DNA of 6,206 bases from Micromonosporaceae bacterium (GTDB lineage: Bacteria > Actinomycetota > Actinomycetes > Mycobacteriales > Micromonosporaceae): contig JADGGF010000280.1 of the NCBI GenBank assembly GCA_019690055.1, forward strand, positions 1-6,206, written 5' to 3'. A program made the position numbers and the translations under genes. The notes beneath the pieces are model-generated. The model was given only the letters and a program-made list of their open reading frames with translations. It was not told where the DNA came from and ran no database searches. Positions 1 through 5,106 of this stretch are shown piece after piece (position 1 is the first letter of the stretch; each line of letters starts with the position of its first letter).

Positions 1-1652
1 GCGCGGGTCAGGGTCGGGCCGACGCTGCCGATCAGCGGAACCGACGGCTCGGCGGCCTGCTTGTACGACCAGACCGCGGCGTTGCCGGGAGCGAGGTTGA
101 AAGCGGTCACCGGGTTGTTGCCGCCGGAACCACTCGACACGGTGATGCTGCTGCCGCCGAGGATGCCATTGAGCTGGTCGGCGTACGTGCCGGGCGGAAG
201 CGCGGTGGCAAGCCCGCTGATCCACTGGTTCGACACGCCCTTGTTGATCGCGGTGAGCACGACGTCACTGCCGAACCGGCGCTCGTAGATGTAGACGTCG
301 TTGTTGATCCACCGCTCCTGGTGCGTCCCGTAGGCCAGCGCCGGGTTGCTCTGGCGCAACGCGGCCAGCTTCTTGATGACCTGGTACGCGGTCGTGGACT
401 CGTTGAATCCCGGCATCATCGGCCGGTTGTACGGGTCACCGCCGCCGGCGGTGTCGTTGTGCAGGTACTGCTCGGTGCCGTAGTAGATGCACGGCGTACC
501 CCGCAGCGTGAGCAGGAACACGAGGGCCTGGTGCAGCAACGAGTTGTTGTTGTTGACGGTCAGGAACCGGGCCATGTCGTGGTTGTCAAGGAAGGTGACG
601 AGGTTTTCCTTGTACTTGTAGTCGTTCCCGGTCTTGGTGACCGCCGCGTCCAGCGCGTACATCGAACCGCCGTACGCGAACGCGTTGCGAATCGCGATGT
701 TCATGTAGAAGTCCAGCACCGAGATGCCGGTGGTGTTGGCGAAGCGCACGTTGTCCCAGTACGTGGGGTCGCTGAGGCTGCCCAGGTACCACTCGCCGAA
801 GAGCGTGGTGTCTTTGTTCGCCAGCACCGCGTCGGCGAAGGTGGTCTGCCAACCCGGAGTCATGTGCTTGACCGCGTCCACCCGGATGCCGTCGACGCCC
901 ATGTTCATCCAGTAGTTGGCGTTGGCCTTCATGAGGTTGTTGATCGTCGGGTGCTGCTGCTCGAAGTCGGCCAGGTCAGCCATGTTCAGGTACTGCGCCT
1001 GGTAGCGGTCGTCGTAGTTGGTGATGCCGCCGTTGTGGTGGAACAGCCCGGCGCTGTCCGAGCTGTAGGCACCGATGAATGTCCCGTTGTCGTAGAGCGC
1101 GCCGTTCTCGGCGAACGAGGGGTTGGCCGGGTCGGCCGGGCTGGTGTGGTTGGGCGCCCAGTCTATGATGATCTTAATGCCCTGGCTGTGCGCGGCCGAG
1201 ATCAGGTTCTGGAACTCGGTCAGCGTCCCGAAGTGTTCCTCGGTCTTCTTGAAGTCACGGGCCCAGTAGCCGTGGTACCCGGTGTTCGTCACGCCACCGT
1301 AGACCACAGGCACGTCGACGTTGTCGACATGGGGTGAGATCCAGATGGCCGTGACACCCATGTTCTTGAGATAGCTGAGCTTCTGCTGGATGCCGGCGAA
1401 GTCACCGCCCCAGTACATCTTCCAGTTGCTCTTCGACGAGTCGAACAGTCCCGGACTCTTCGAGGGGTTGTCGTTGCTGGTGTTACCGTCGAAGAATCTA
1501 TCCGTAACGATCTGATAGCAGAGATCCTGCTTCAGGCTGGCCCGATTGCTGACCGGGGCATCCGCTCGCGCAGGGGCCACCGGCCCGAGCGCCGCGGCCA
1601 GGACTGCGGCCGAAAGGACGGCGGCCAGGCGCGAACGGGACGGACGTTTCAT
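1..1652 (-). CDS. Secreted GH13 maltogenic-amylase/CGTase-type enzyme (3' end beyond window)
   Basis: Probably hydrolyses alpha-1,4 bonds in starch outside the cell. 550 residues are visible and the frame runs off the left edge. The ATG at 1652 follows an AAGGAGA ribosome site. Residues 1-30 form a signal peptide (KRPSRSR, hydrophobic core, APARA cleavage site). The GH13 motifs are in order: DWAPNH 164-169, GIRVDAVKH 255-263 with nucleophile D259, FGEW 285-288 with acid/base E287, and FLDNHD 354-359 with D359. The calcium loop DGNTSND (55-61), YHGYWARDF (126-134), KYKEN (346-350) and RWINNDVYIYER (447-458) match CGTases and the Bacillus maltogenic amylase (GH13_2). Domain C spans about 431-535. 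A linker then leads to PLIGSVGP (539-546), the usual start of the TIG-like domain D, so D and a CBM20 starch-binding domain are expected beyond the edge. The central cyclisation residue (Tyr/Phe195 in Bacillus CGTase) is Ala225, which favours a hydrolase over a cyclising enzyme. Family assignment is very firm; exact product specificity is inferred. Confidence 0.93.
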   Translation of the reverse strand, partial: MKRPSRSRLAAVLSAAVLAAALGPVAPARADAPVSNRASLKQDLCYQIVTDRFFDGNTSNDNPSKSPGLFDSSKSNWKMYWGGDFAGIQQKLSYLKNMGVTAIWISPHVDNVDVPVVYGGVTNTGYHGYWARDFKKTEEHFGTLTEFQNLISAAHSQGIKIIIDWAPNHTSPADPANPSFAENGALYDNGTFIGAYSSDSAGLFHHNGGITNYDDRYQAQYLNMADLADFEQQHPTINNLMKANANYWMNMGVDGIRVDAVKHMTPGWQTTFADAVLANKDTTLFGEWYLGSLSDPTYWDNVRFANTTGISVLDFYMNIAIRNAFAYGGSMYALDAAVTKTGNDYKYKENLVTFLDNHDMARFLTVNNNNSLLHQALVFLLTLRGTPCIYYGTEQYLHNDTAGGGDPYNRPMMPGFNESTTAYQVIKKLAALRQSNPALAYGTHQERWINNDVYIYERRFGSDVVLTAINKGVSNQWISGLATALPPGTYADQLNGILGGSSITVSSGSGGNNPVTAFNLAPGNAAVWSYKQAAEPSVPLIGSVGPTLTR

Positions 1653-1656
1653 GGTG

Positions 1657-1664
1657 TCTCCTTC
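1657..1664 (-). promoter_or_regulatory. Ribosome binding site of the amylase gene
   Basis: GAAGGAGA on the minus strand, four bases before the ATG at 1652. It fixes the start and so the signal peptide. No convincing -35/-10 pair is visible between 1665 and 1772. Confidence 0.75.
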
Positions 1665-1673
1665 GCGGACTCG

Positions 1674-1685
1674 CACATACATGTG
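1674..1685. promoter_or_regulatory. Short inverted repeat in the amylase leader
   Basis: CACAT-AC-ATGTG is a perfect 5+2+5 inverted repeat, 22 bp upstream of the amylase ATG. Its place between any promoter and the ribosome site would suit a repressor operator. The arms are short and could occur by chance. Further upstream, GCAGCGC occurs twice in tandem at 1710-1723 (plus strand), another possible but unproven protein-binding element. Confidence 0.25.
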
Positions 1686-1772
1686 AGGTGGGTGCGGGGG
1701 ACGAGTTGTGCAGCGCGCAGCGCACCGCGATCCCCGTACGGACACGGCACACTGCGACGCGAGGTGACGTTC

Positions 1773-1788
1773 GGCGGCCGGAGCCGCC
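1773..1788 (-). terminator. Hairpin terminator candidate after the MarR gene
   Basis: GGCGGC-CGGA-GCCGCC forms a perfect 6-bp all-GC stem with a four-base loop. It begins 5 bp past the TAG stop of the regulator, read on the minus strand. It lacks a T-run, as is common for hairpin terminators in GC-rich actinobacteria. It would separate the regulator transcript from the amylase gene downstream. Confidence 0.5.
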
Positions 1789-1793
1789 CCACG

Positions 1794-2249
1794 CTAGCGC
1801 TCTGCCAGGTGCTTACGGAGGCGCTGCGAGAGCGCCGTCAGATGGGACAGGAGGTCGGCGACCTCCTCGTCGGTGAACTCGCCGAGTCTCTCGGCGTTGA
1901 GCCGGTCATGCGCCCGCTCGGCCACGGCGAGTCGTTGCGCGCCGAGTTCGGTCAGGAAGACCCGGACCAGCCGTTGATCGGATCGGTCCGAACGAATCTC
2001 TACCAGGCCGGCCTCGACCAGGCGTTGCACCACGCGCGTCACGTTGCCGCGCGTGCACAGGGTCAGCTCCGCAAGCCGGGTGATCGTGCGCCCCGTAGCG
2101 TCCGGACCCCGATCGAGCTGGCGGAGGAGGTTGAAGTGGGCTGGCGTCAGACCGGATTCGCGCATGACGCCGCGGTCGCCGTCGTCGAGGAGCACACCGA
2201 TCTCCTGCAGCAGTCCGTAGACGCGCTGATTCAGATCCCTTCGGTCCAC
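1794..2249 (-). CDS. MarR-family transcriptional regulator
   Basis: A 151-residue DNA-binding regulator of typical MarR length. Residues 1-30 form the N-terminal dimerisation helix and LTPAHFNLLRQL (34-45) the next helix. The winged helix-turn-helix follows: TITRLAELTLC (55-65), recognition helix TRGNVTRVVQRLVEAGLV (66-83), then the wing with the family signature DRSDQRLVRVFLTELG (88-103). The C-terminal helices again serve dimerisation. The start is GTG at 2249, set by a very strong ribosome site. The gene diverges from the aldo-keto reductase at 2791, and identical operator-like elements lie after both divergent promoters. It therefore most likely represses itself and the reductase, and is released by a small-molecule or oxidative signal. 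Cys65, at the start of the recognition helix, is the only cysteine and could sense oxidants or electrophiles; that is speculative. The amylase gene lies downstream on the same strand, but a hairpin intervenes and no copy of the operator precedes it. Confidence 0.92.
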   Translation of the reverse strand: MDRRDLNQRVYGLLQEIGVLLDDGDRGVMRESGLTPAHFNLLRQLDRGPDATGRTITRLAELTLCTRGNVTRVVQRLVEAGLVEIRSDRSDQRLVRVFLTELGAQRLAVAERAHDRLNAERLGEFTDEEVADLLSHLTALSQRLRKHLAER

Positions 2250-2253
2250 CGGT

Positions 2254-2264
2254 GATCACCTCCT
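2254..2264 (-). promoter_or_regulatory. Extended Shine-Dalgarno of the MarR gene
   Basis: On the minus strand AGGAGGTGATC is an 11-base uninterrupted match to the complement of the 16S rRNA 3' end, where most genes use 4-7 bases. The GGAGG core lies 9 bases before the GTG, which decides the start codon. Confidence 0.8.
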
Positions 2265-2296
2265 CGGTCGAACCAGCCCATTTGTGGATAACGATC

Positions 2297-2314
2297 TGTT
2301 GAGTGGTAAGCGAA
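2297..2314 (-). promoter_or_regulatory. Operator-like element, copy 1 (MarR promoter side)
   Basis: Read on the minus strand this is TTCGCTTACCACTCAACA, 16 of 18 bases identical to the plus-strand element at 2440-2457. It lies 14 bp beyond the minus-strand -10 box, so just downstream of the predicted transcription start, where a bound repressor would block the regulator's own transcription. The element is an imperfect dyad, as MarR sites often are. Binding by the adjacent MarR protein is inferred. Confidence 0.6.
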
Positions 2315-2328
2315 CTCGCGTTGTGGTG

Positions 2329-2358
2329 ATGGTAGGAACGCCCGGTCGTGAGTGTCAA
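2329..2358 (-). promoter_or_regulatory. Predicted promoter of the MarR gene
   Basis: On the minus strand, TTGACA (2358-2353), an 18-bp spacer and TACCAT (2334-2329). Transcription would start near 2322, giving a leader of about 70 bases before the GTG. The layout copies the plus-strand promoter at 2397-2426, in mirror image. Confidence 0.6.
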
Positions 2359-2396
2359 CGGTCTCACCTGAGGTTGTCGTGATCCGCGGGGCGCCG

Positions 2397-2426
2397 TTGA
2401 CAATCCTTGACGAGTGCTCCTAGCAT
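2397..2426 (+). promoter_or_regulatory. Predicted promoter driving the aldo-keto reductase transcript
   Basis: TTGACA (2397-2402), an 18-bp spacer and TAGCAT (2421-2426): a consensus -35 and a good -10 for the housekeeping sigma factor. Transcription would start near 2433, about 360 bases before the reductase start codon. It is back-to-back with the regulator's promoter; the two -35 boxes are 38 bp apart. Confidence 0.65.
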
Positions 2427-2439
2427 CGTCCGTCACCGC

Positions 2440-2457
2440 TTTGCTTACCAGTCAACA
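2440..2457 (+). promoter_or_regulatory. Operator-like element, copy 2 (reductase promoter side)
   Basis: TTTGCTTACCAGTCAACA lies 13 bp beyond the plus-strand -10 box, matching the place of copy 1 relative to the opposing promoter. It covers roughly +8 to +25 of the predicted transcript, a typical steric-block repressor position. The half-sites (TTGCTTACC against the reverse complement TTGTTGACT) agree at 6 of 9 bases, an imperfect palindrome. Confidence 0.6.
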
Positions 2458-2487
2458 AACCGCTGGTTCGCTGTGCGGTGGACCCTC

Positions 2488-2778
2488 GTGGTCACCGGCG
2501 AGCCCGAGCCATACCGGCGTACGGTCGTCGATCAGATGAGGCTGCAGCCGCCGCCTGATTGGGAGCTGTCCGCCTGGAGCGTCGGAGCCGTCGCGGCCGC
2601 CGAGAGCCTGGGCTTCCGCTCGGTGGCGGTGTCGGCGCCCTCGTCCGGCCCCGGATACGGCCTACCACTGCTCAACGCCCCAGGTGGCGTGCGCTGGAAC
2701 GCGGCTAAGACCGCAGCCCGACGGCGTACGGTCGGGGCGAGCGGCGTCAGGGGCGAGCGTCGTTCGGGGCCACCATGA
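2488..2778 (+). CDS. Doubtful small ORF in the leader of the reductase gene
   Basis: An open frame of 96 codons from GTG 2488 to TGA 2776-2778. The TGA overlaps the first base of the reductase ribosome site (AAGGAGG, 2778-2784). An earlier in-frame GTG is at 2473. I do not recognise the product; it has no membrane segment or motif I can name, and its tail is Arg-rich. By my count G+C at codon positions 1, 2 and 3 is about 74, 66 and 80%. That is less contrasted than in the firm genes here, so coding is uncertain. The TGA/ribosome-site overlap would suit translational coupling. Alternatives are an untranslated leader or the remnant of a decayed gene. Confidence 0.25.
   Translation: MVTGEPEPYRRTVVDQMRLQPPPDWELSAWSVGAVAAAESLGFRSVAVSAPSSGPGYGLPLLNAPGGVRWNAAKTAARRRTVGASGVRGERRSGPP
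2515..2734 (+). repeat. 13-bp direct repeat in the reductase leader
   Basis: CGGCGTACGGTCG occurs exactly at 2515-2527 and again at 2722-2734, with a 207-bp period. Each copy contains the palindrome CGTACG. An exact 13-base repeat is unlikely by chance in 350 bp, though high G+C raises the odds. No function can be assigned. Confidence 0.45.
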
Positions 2779-2784
2779 AGGAGG
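2778..2784 (+). promoter_or_regulatory. Ribosome binding site of the aldo-keto reductase
   Basis: AAGGAGG, 6 bases before ATG 2791. It selects this start over the in-frame ATG codons at residues 6 and 11. Confidence 0.8.
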
Positions 2785-2790
2785 TCATCG

Positions 2791-3717
2791 ATGGATACGT
2801 CGACAATGATCTACGGATGCATGGGGCTGGGCGGTGATTGGAACACCGAGCCTTACCAACCTGCGGACATCGATACTGCCGAGGCCGCCATCACCGCCGC
2901 CCTGGAGATTGGCATCACCACCTTCGACCTCGCCGACATCTACCGCTTCGGGAAGTCCGAAGCCGTCTTCGGTGAGGTGCTCAGCCGCTGGCCGGGCCTG
3001 CGCGAGCGCGTCACCATCCAGACCAAGTGCGGCATCCGCCTCGACCCCAAGGTGTATGACCTGCGCGGCCGGTCCATCGAACGTAGGGTCGCCGAGAGCC
3101 TCGAGCGGCTGCGCACCGACGCGATCGATGTTCTCCTCCTGCATCGGCCCGACCCGCTCGCCGACCCCGCGGACGTCGCCGCGGCCCTCACATCGCTGCA
3201 CCGCCAAGGTCTGGTGCGCCGGTTCGGCGTGTCGAACATGAGCGCCGAGCAGATCACGCACCTGCAGGCGTATCTCGACCTTCCGCTGGTCGCCAACCAG
3301 CTCGAGCTGAGCCTCGGCCACCGCGGCTGGATCGAGGCCGGCGTGCTACTCAACACCGGGCAGTCCGGCGCGAACGCCTTCCCGCACGGCACCCTGGAGT
3401 ACTGCCATCGCAACGGCATCGAGATCCAGGCATGGAGCCCGTTGGCCCGGGGCCGTTACACCGGCGCGCAGCAGACCCCCGAAGAGAAGGCCGCCGCCGC
3501 GCTCGTCGCGGAGCTGGCTCGCAAGAAGGACAGCACACCCGAGTCGATCGTGCTGTGGTGGCTGCGCCGGCACCCTGCCCGCGTTGTGCCTGTGATCGGC
3601 ACGACCCGGCCGGAACGGATCCGGGCCTGTCGGGACGCGGTGCAGCGCGAGCCCGACCTCTCTCATGAGGAGTGGTACGCACTATGGATCGCCGCCCGCG
3701 GTGCCCCGCTCCCGTAG
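2791..3717 (+). CDS. Aldo-keto reductase, YdhF-like
   Basis: A 308-residue soluble NAD(P)H-dependent carbonyl oxidoreductase with a complete (beta/alpha)8 barrel. The catalytic tetrad is intact: D46 and Y51 in FDLADIY, K79 in TKCGI and H118 in LLLHRPD. Cofactor-binding segments are GVSNMS (146-151), NQLELS (169-174), WSPLARGRY (215-223) and the nucleotide-phosphate motif VIGTTRPERI (268-277). The opening YGCMGLGGDWN and the overall layout resemble the E. coli YdhF group of uncharacterised AKRs rather than the xylose-reductase group. The physiological substrate cannot be read from sequence; such enzymes reduce aldehydes, ketones or quinones. It sits divergent from a MarR regulator and behind an operator-bearing promoter, so expression is probably induced by a toxic or reactive compound that it helps to remove. 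That role is inferred from context. Length and both ends look complete. Confidence 0.92.
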   Translation: MDTSTMIYGCMGLGGDWNTEPYQPADIDTAEAAITAALEIGITTFDLADIYRFGKSEAVFGEVLSRWPGLRERVTIQTKCGIRLDPKVYDLRGRSIERRVAESLERLRTDAIDVLLLHRPDPLADPADVAAALTSLHRQGLVRRFGVSNMSAEQITHLQAYLDLPLVANQLELSLGHRGWIEAGVLLNTGQSGANAFPHGTLEYCHRNGIEIQAWSPLARGRYTGAQQTPEEKAAAALVAELARKKDSTPESIVLWWLRRHPARVVPVIGTTRPERIRACRDAVQREPDLSHEEWYALWIAARGAPLP

Positions 3718-3727
3718 CTGAACCGTT

Positions 3728-3746
3728 GCCGCACGTCGGCTGCGGC
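3728..3746 (+). terminator. Weak hairpin after the reductase gene
   Basis: GCCGCA-CGTCGGC-TGCGGC is a 6-bp stem with a seven-base loop, 11 bp past the TAG stop. There is no T-run. It is a plausible but unproven terminator for the reductase transcript. Confidence 0.35.
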
Positions 3747-3867
3747 CGGGGAACCCCAGCTGATCTCCACCGAGAAACCGAAAATTTGGTATATCTCAGG
3801 CGAGTTGACAACGGTGCCCATCTACTCCAGCTTCGGCCGAGACGATTGGCCAGTTGTCGATAACCGA

Positions 3868-3888
3868 CGAACGGCGACTCACCGTTCG
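3868..3888. repeat. Perfect 7-bp inverted repeat
   Basis: CGAACGG, seven bases, CCGTTCG: a perfect hairpin or dyad in the intergenic region. It is about 150 bp after the reductase stop and 170 bp before the acyltransferase start. It could be a second terminator or an operator; there is no T-run. Confidence 0.4.
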
Positions 3889-3918
3889 AATCGAGGGCAG
3901 TCTCGGCGGCCCGACGGG

Positions 3919-3932
3919 CTCTGTCAACAGAG
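3919..3932. promoter_or_regulatory. 14-bp palindromic element, operator-like
   Basis: CTCTGT-CA-ACAGAG has perfect 6-bp arms around a two-base centre. The centre is too short for an RNA hairpin loop, so a protein-binding dyad is more likely. It lies 70 bp upstream of the -35 box of the acyltransferase promoter. No regulator gene is adjacent on this side and no second copy was noticed in the window. Confidence 0.35.
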
Positions 3933-4001
3933 GCTCCGTGAACCCGCGAGCTGCTCAACGTCCACCCCTCTCGGCGCGAATCGTGGCCTGCGGCGGGTGG
4001 G

Positions 4002-4030
4002 ATGACCGGACCTGCTCCGGCCGGTAGGGT
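4002..4030 (+). promoter_or_regulatory. Predicted leaderless promoter of the acyltransferase gene
   Basis: ATGACC (4002-4007) as -35, a 17-bp spacer and TAGGGT (4025-4030) as -10. Seven bases separate the -10 box from GTG 4038. That puts the transcription start on the start codon itself, a frequent layout in actinobacteria. Confidence 0.55.
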
Positions 4031-4037
4031 CGAGCGC

Positions 4038-5003
4038 GTGGATCTGGACAATCGCGTGGATCTGAATGACATCGCCGCTCGGCTGGGGGTGGCCGTCGAG
4101 GAGGTCGAGCGTGTGCATCGGCTCGCCGGCGACCACCCGCCGGCTCCGCTACCGACCAAGGCCGACGCCCCCGCGATCCTGGACCGGCTCGCCGTGCCAC
4201 CCGAGGACGCCGCCGAGATCCTGGCGGGTTGGCCCGACCCTGACTCACCACTGTGGACGCCGGAGCTGCGCTGGTTGCTCGACCGCGCGATTGCCCTGGT
4301 CCGCGCCGACCTCGGCGGCTACGAATGGCTGGTGCCCGGGCCGGAGCTGCCCCGCGACCGGGGCCCGGCGTGGCGGCATCTCTATGTGTACGTGTATCTG
4401 GCCCTGATCGGTGTCGTCCTGGGGTACCACCGCGACCACGGCGTTCCCGAGACCGTGTCCTGGACGACTCTCGCGGACCTGGGCCGCAACCTCGCCATCG
4501 ACCGGCGGATGAACGGCGAGGGCTGGCCGATCATGCAGGCCTGGTTGACGCTGCACGTACGCGGCGGCCTCTACGAGCTGGGCCGGCTGCAGTACCACCG
4601 CAGCAGCGGGACCGGTCTCGGCCTGCACATCCCGGAATCAGGGCCACTGACCCCGGAGGCAGTCACGGCGTCGCTCGACGAGGCCCGGGCGTTCTTCCCC
4701 CGGCACTTTCCCGACGAGCACTACACGGAGTTCACCTGTGGCTCGTGGCTGCTCGACCCGCAGCTGCGGGAGTACCTACCGGAGGACTCCAACATCGTCC
4801 AGTTCCAGCAGAGGTTCGAGCTGGATCCCTACGAGGAGCCGGAGGGATTGAACGGCGACGTCGAGGTGCTGCGGTTCGTGTTCCGCACGCTGAGCACACC
4901 GCTGGACGAGTTGCCGCGCCGCACGCTGCTCCAACGCGCGGTCGTCGACCACCTCAAGGCCGGCCGCCACTGGTACTGGCGCCGCGGCCACTTCCCGATC
5001 TGA
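4038..5003 (+). CDS. Acyltransferase domain-containing protein (NAT_N/GNAT_C type)
   Basis: 321 residues from GTG 4038. The N-terminal half (about 1-130) is helical and matches my memory of the NAT_N domain. The C-terminal part carries features typical of the GNAT-like C-terminal domain: RNLAIDR (150-156), GGLYELGRLQYHR (176-188), LGLHIPESGPL (194-204), FTCGSWLLDP (232-241) and SNIVQFQQRF (251-260), then the Trp-rich end HWYWRRG. Such proteins are predicted soluble acyl-CoA-dependent acyltransferases; neither donor nor acceptor can be read here. I chose GTG 4038 because a -10 box sits 7 bases before it. The in-frame ATG at 4002, adding 12 residues, coincides with the -35 box and has no well-spaced ribosome site. 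A kinase-like gene follows 103 bp downstream on the same strand, so both may modify related small molecules. Domain assignment is moderately firm; function is open. Confidence 0.8.
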   Translation: MDLDNRVDLNDIAARLGVAVEEVERVHRLAGDHPPAPLPTKADAPAILDRLAVPPEDAAEILAGWPDPDSPLWTPELRWLLDRAIALVRADLGGYEWLVPGPELPRDRGPAWRHLYVYVYLALIGVVLGYHRDHGVPETVSWTTLADLGRNLAIDRRMNGEGWPIMQAWLTLHVRGGLYELGRLQYHRSSGTGLGLHIPESGPLTPEAVTASLDEARAFFPRHFPDEHYTEFTCGSWLLDPQLREYLPEDSNIVQFQQRFELDPYEEPEGLNGDVEVLRFVFRTLSTPLDELPRRTLLQRAVVDHLKAGRHWYWRRGHFPI

Positions 5004-5020
5004 GGCACGGACGCACCAGC

Positions 5021-5051
5021 GCCGGACAGCACCAGACACCGCCGGATAGCA
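5021..5051 (+). repeat. Imperfect 20-bp-period tandem repeat between the two genes
   Basis: GCCGGACAGCA (5021-5031) recurs as GCCGGATAGCA (5041-5051), 10 of 11 bases the same and exactly 20 bp apart, about two helical turns. This spacing would suit a protein binding one face of the DNA upstream of the phosphotransferase gene. It is short and may be accidental. Confidence 0.35.
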
Positions 5052-5068
5052 ACGCCGAGGAGGCGGTG
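5037..5068 (+). terminator. Possible hairpin after the acyltransferase gene
   Basis: CACCGCC (5037-5043) and GGCGGTG (5062-5068) can form a perfect 7-bp stem, 33 bp past the TGA stop. The 18-base loop is long and no T-run follows, so termination here would be weak. Read-through into the phosphotransferase gene is possible. Confidence 0.3.
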
Positions 5069-5094
5069 GCTGGGCGGGCCGGAGCGGAGACGGC

Positions 5095-5100
5095 GAGAAT
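5095..5100 (+). promoter_or_regulatory. Possible -10 box of the phosphotransferase gene
   Basis: GAGAAT, six bases before ATG 5107, is at leaderless spacing. It departs from TANNNT only in the first base. No good -35 box is visible 17-18 bp upstream. No ribosome site lies in the usual window; the nearest purine run, GAGGAGG, is about 45 bases away. Confidence 0.4.
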
Positions 5101-5106
5101 GTCTTC

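Larger units (their letters stand above)
3747..4001. other. Intergenic region, no supportable gene
   Basis: Together with the flanking hairpin and promoter, about 320 bp separate the reductase stop from the next start codon. Short open frames exist on both strands but none has a ribosome site, a recognisable product or convincing third-position bias. An AT-rich patch (AAAATTTGGTATATC, 3781-3795) stands out from its surroundings. A TTGACA at 3805-3810 has no matching -10 box. Two inverted repeats are listed separately. The stretch may hold control sites for the acyltransferase gene. Confidence 0.6.

Noticed and set aside
321..1337. Long plus-strand open frame of 338 codons opposite the amylase
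   Set aside because: It is the shadow of the amylase gene in GC-rich DNA. It is Val/Arg-rich with no recognisable product or ribosome site, while the minus strand carries all GH13 motifs.
1683..2255. Plus-strand open frame of 190 codons opposite the MarR gene
   Set aside because: The minus strand encodes a full-length MarR protein with a very strong ribosome site; the plus frame has no family features.
2251..2265. Plus-strand GGTGATCACCTCCTC resembles the 3' end of 16S rRNA
   Set aside because: No other rRNA sequence is nearby. On the minus strand it is the Shine-Dalgarno sequence of the MarR gene, which is by definition complementary to that tail.
3745..3780. GCCGGGGAACCC resembles a conserved segment of the c-di-AMP (ydaO-type) riboswitch
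   Set aside because: The other conserved blocks (such as the GGGGTGAAT and closing segments) are missing, and the following gene is about 290 bp away and is not a typical target.
3805..3833. TTGACA as a promoter for the downstream gene
   Set aside because: No TANNNT box occurs 16-19 bp downstream, and the promoter at 4002-4030 fits the start codon better.
3880..3898. GTTCGAATC resembles a tRNA T-loop
   Set aside because: The flanking bases do not form the 5-bp T stem, and no acceptor or anticodon arm is present.
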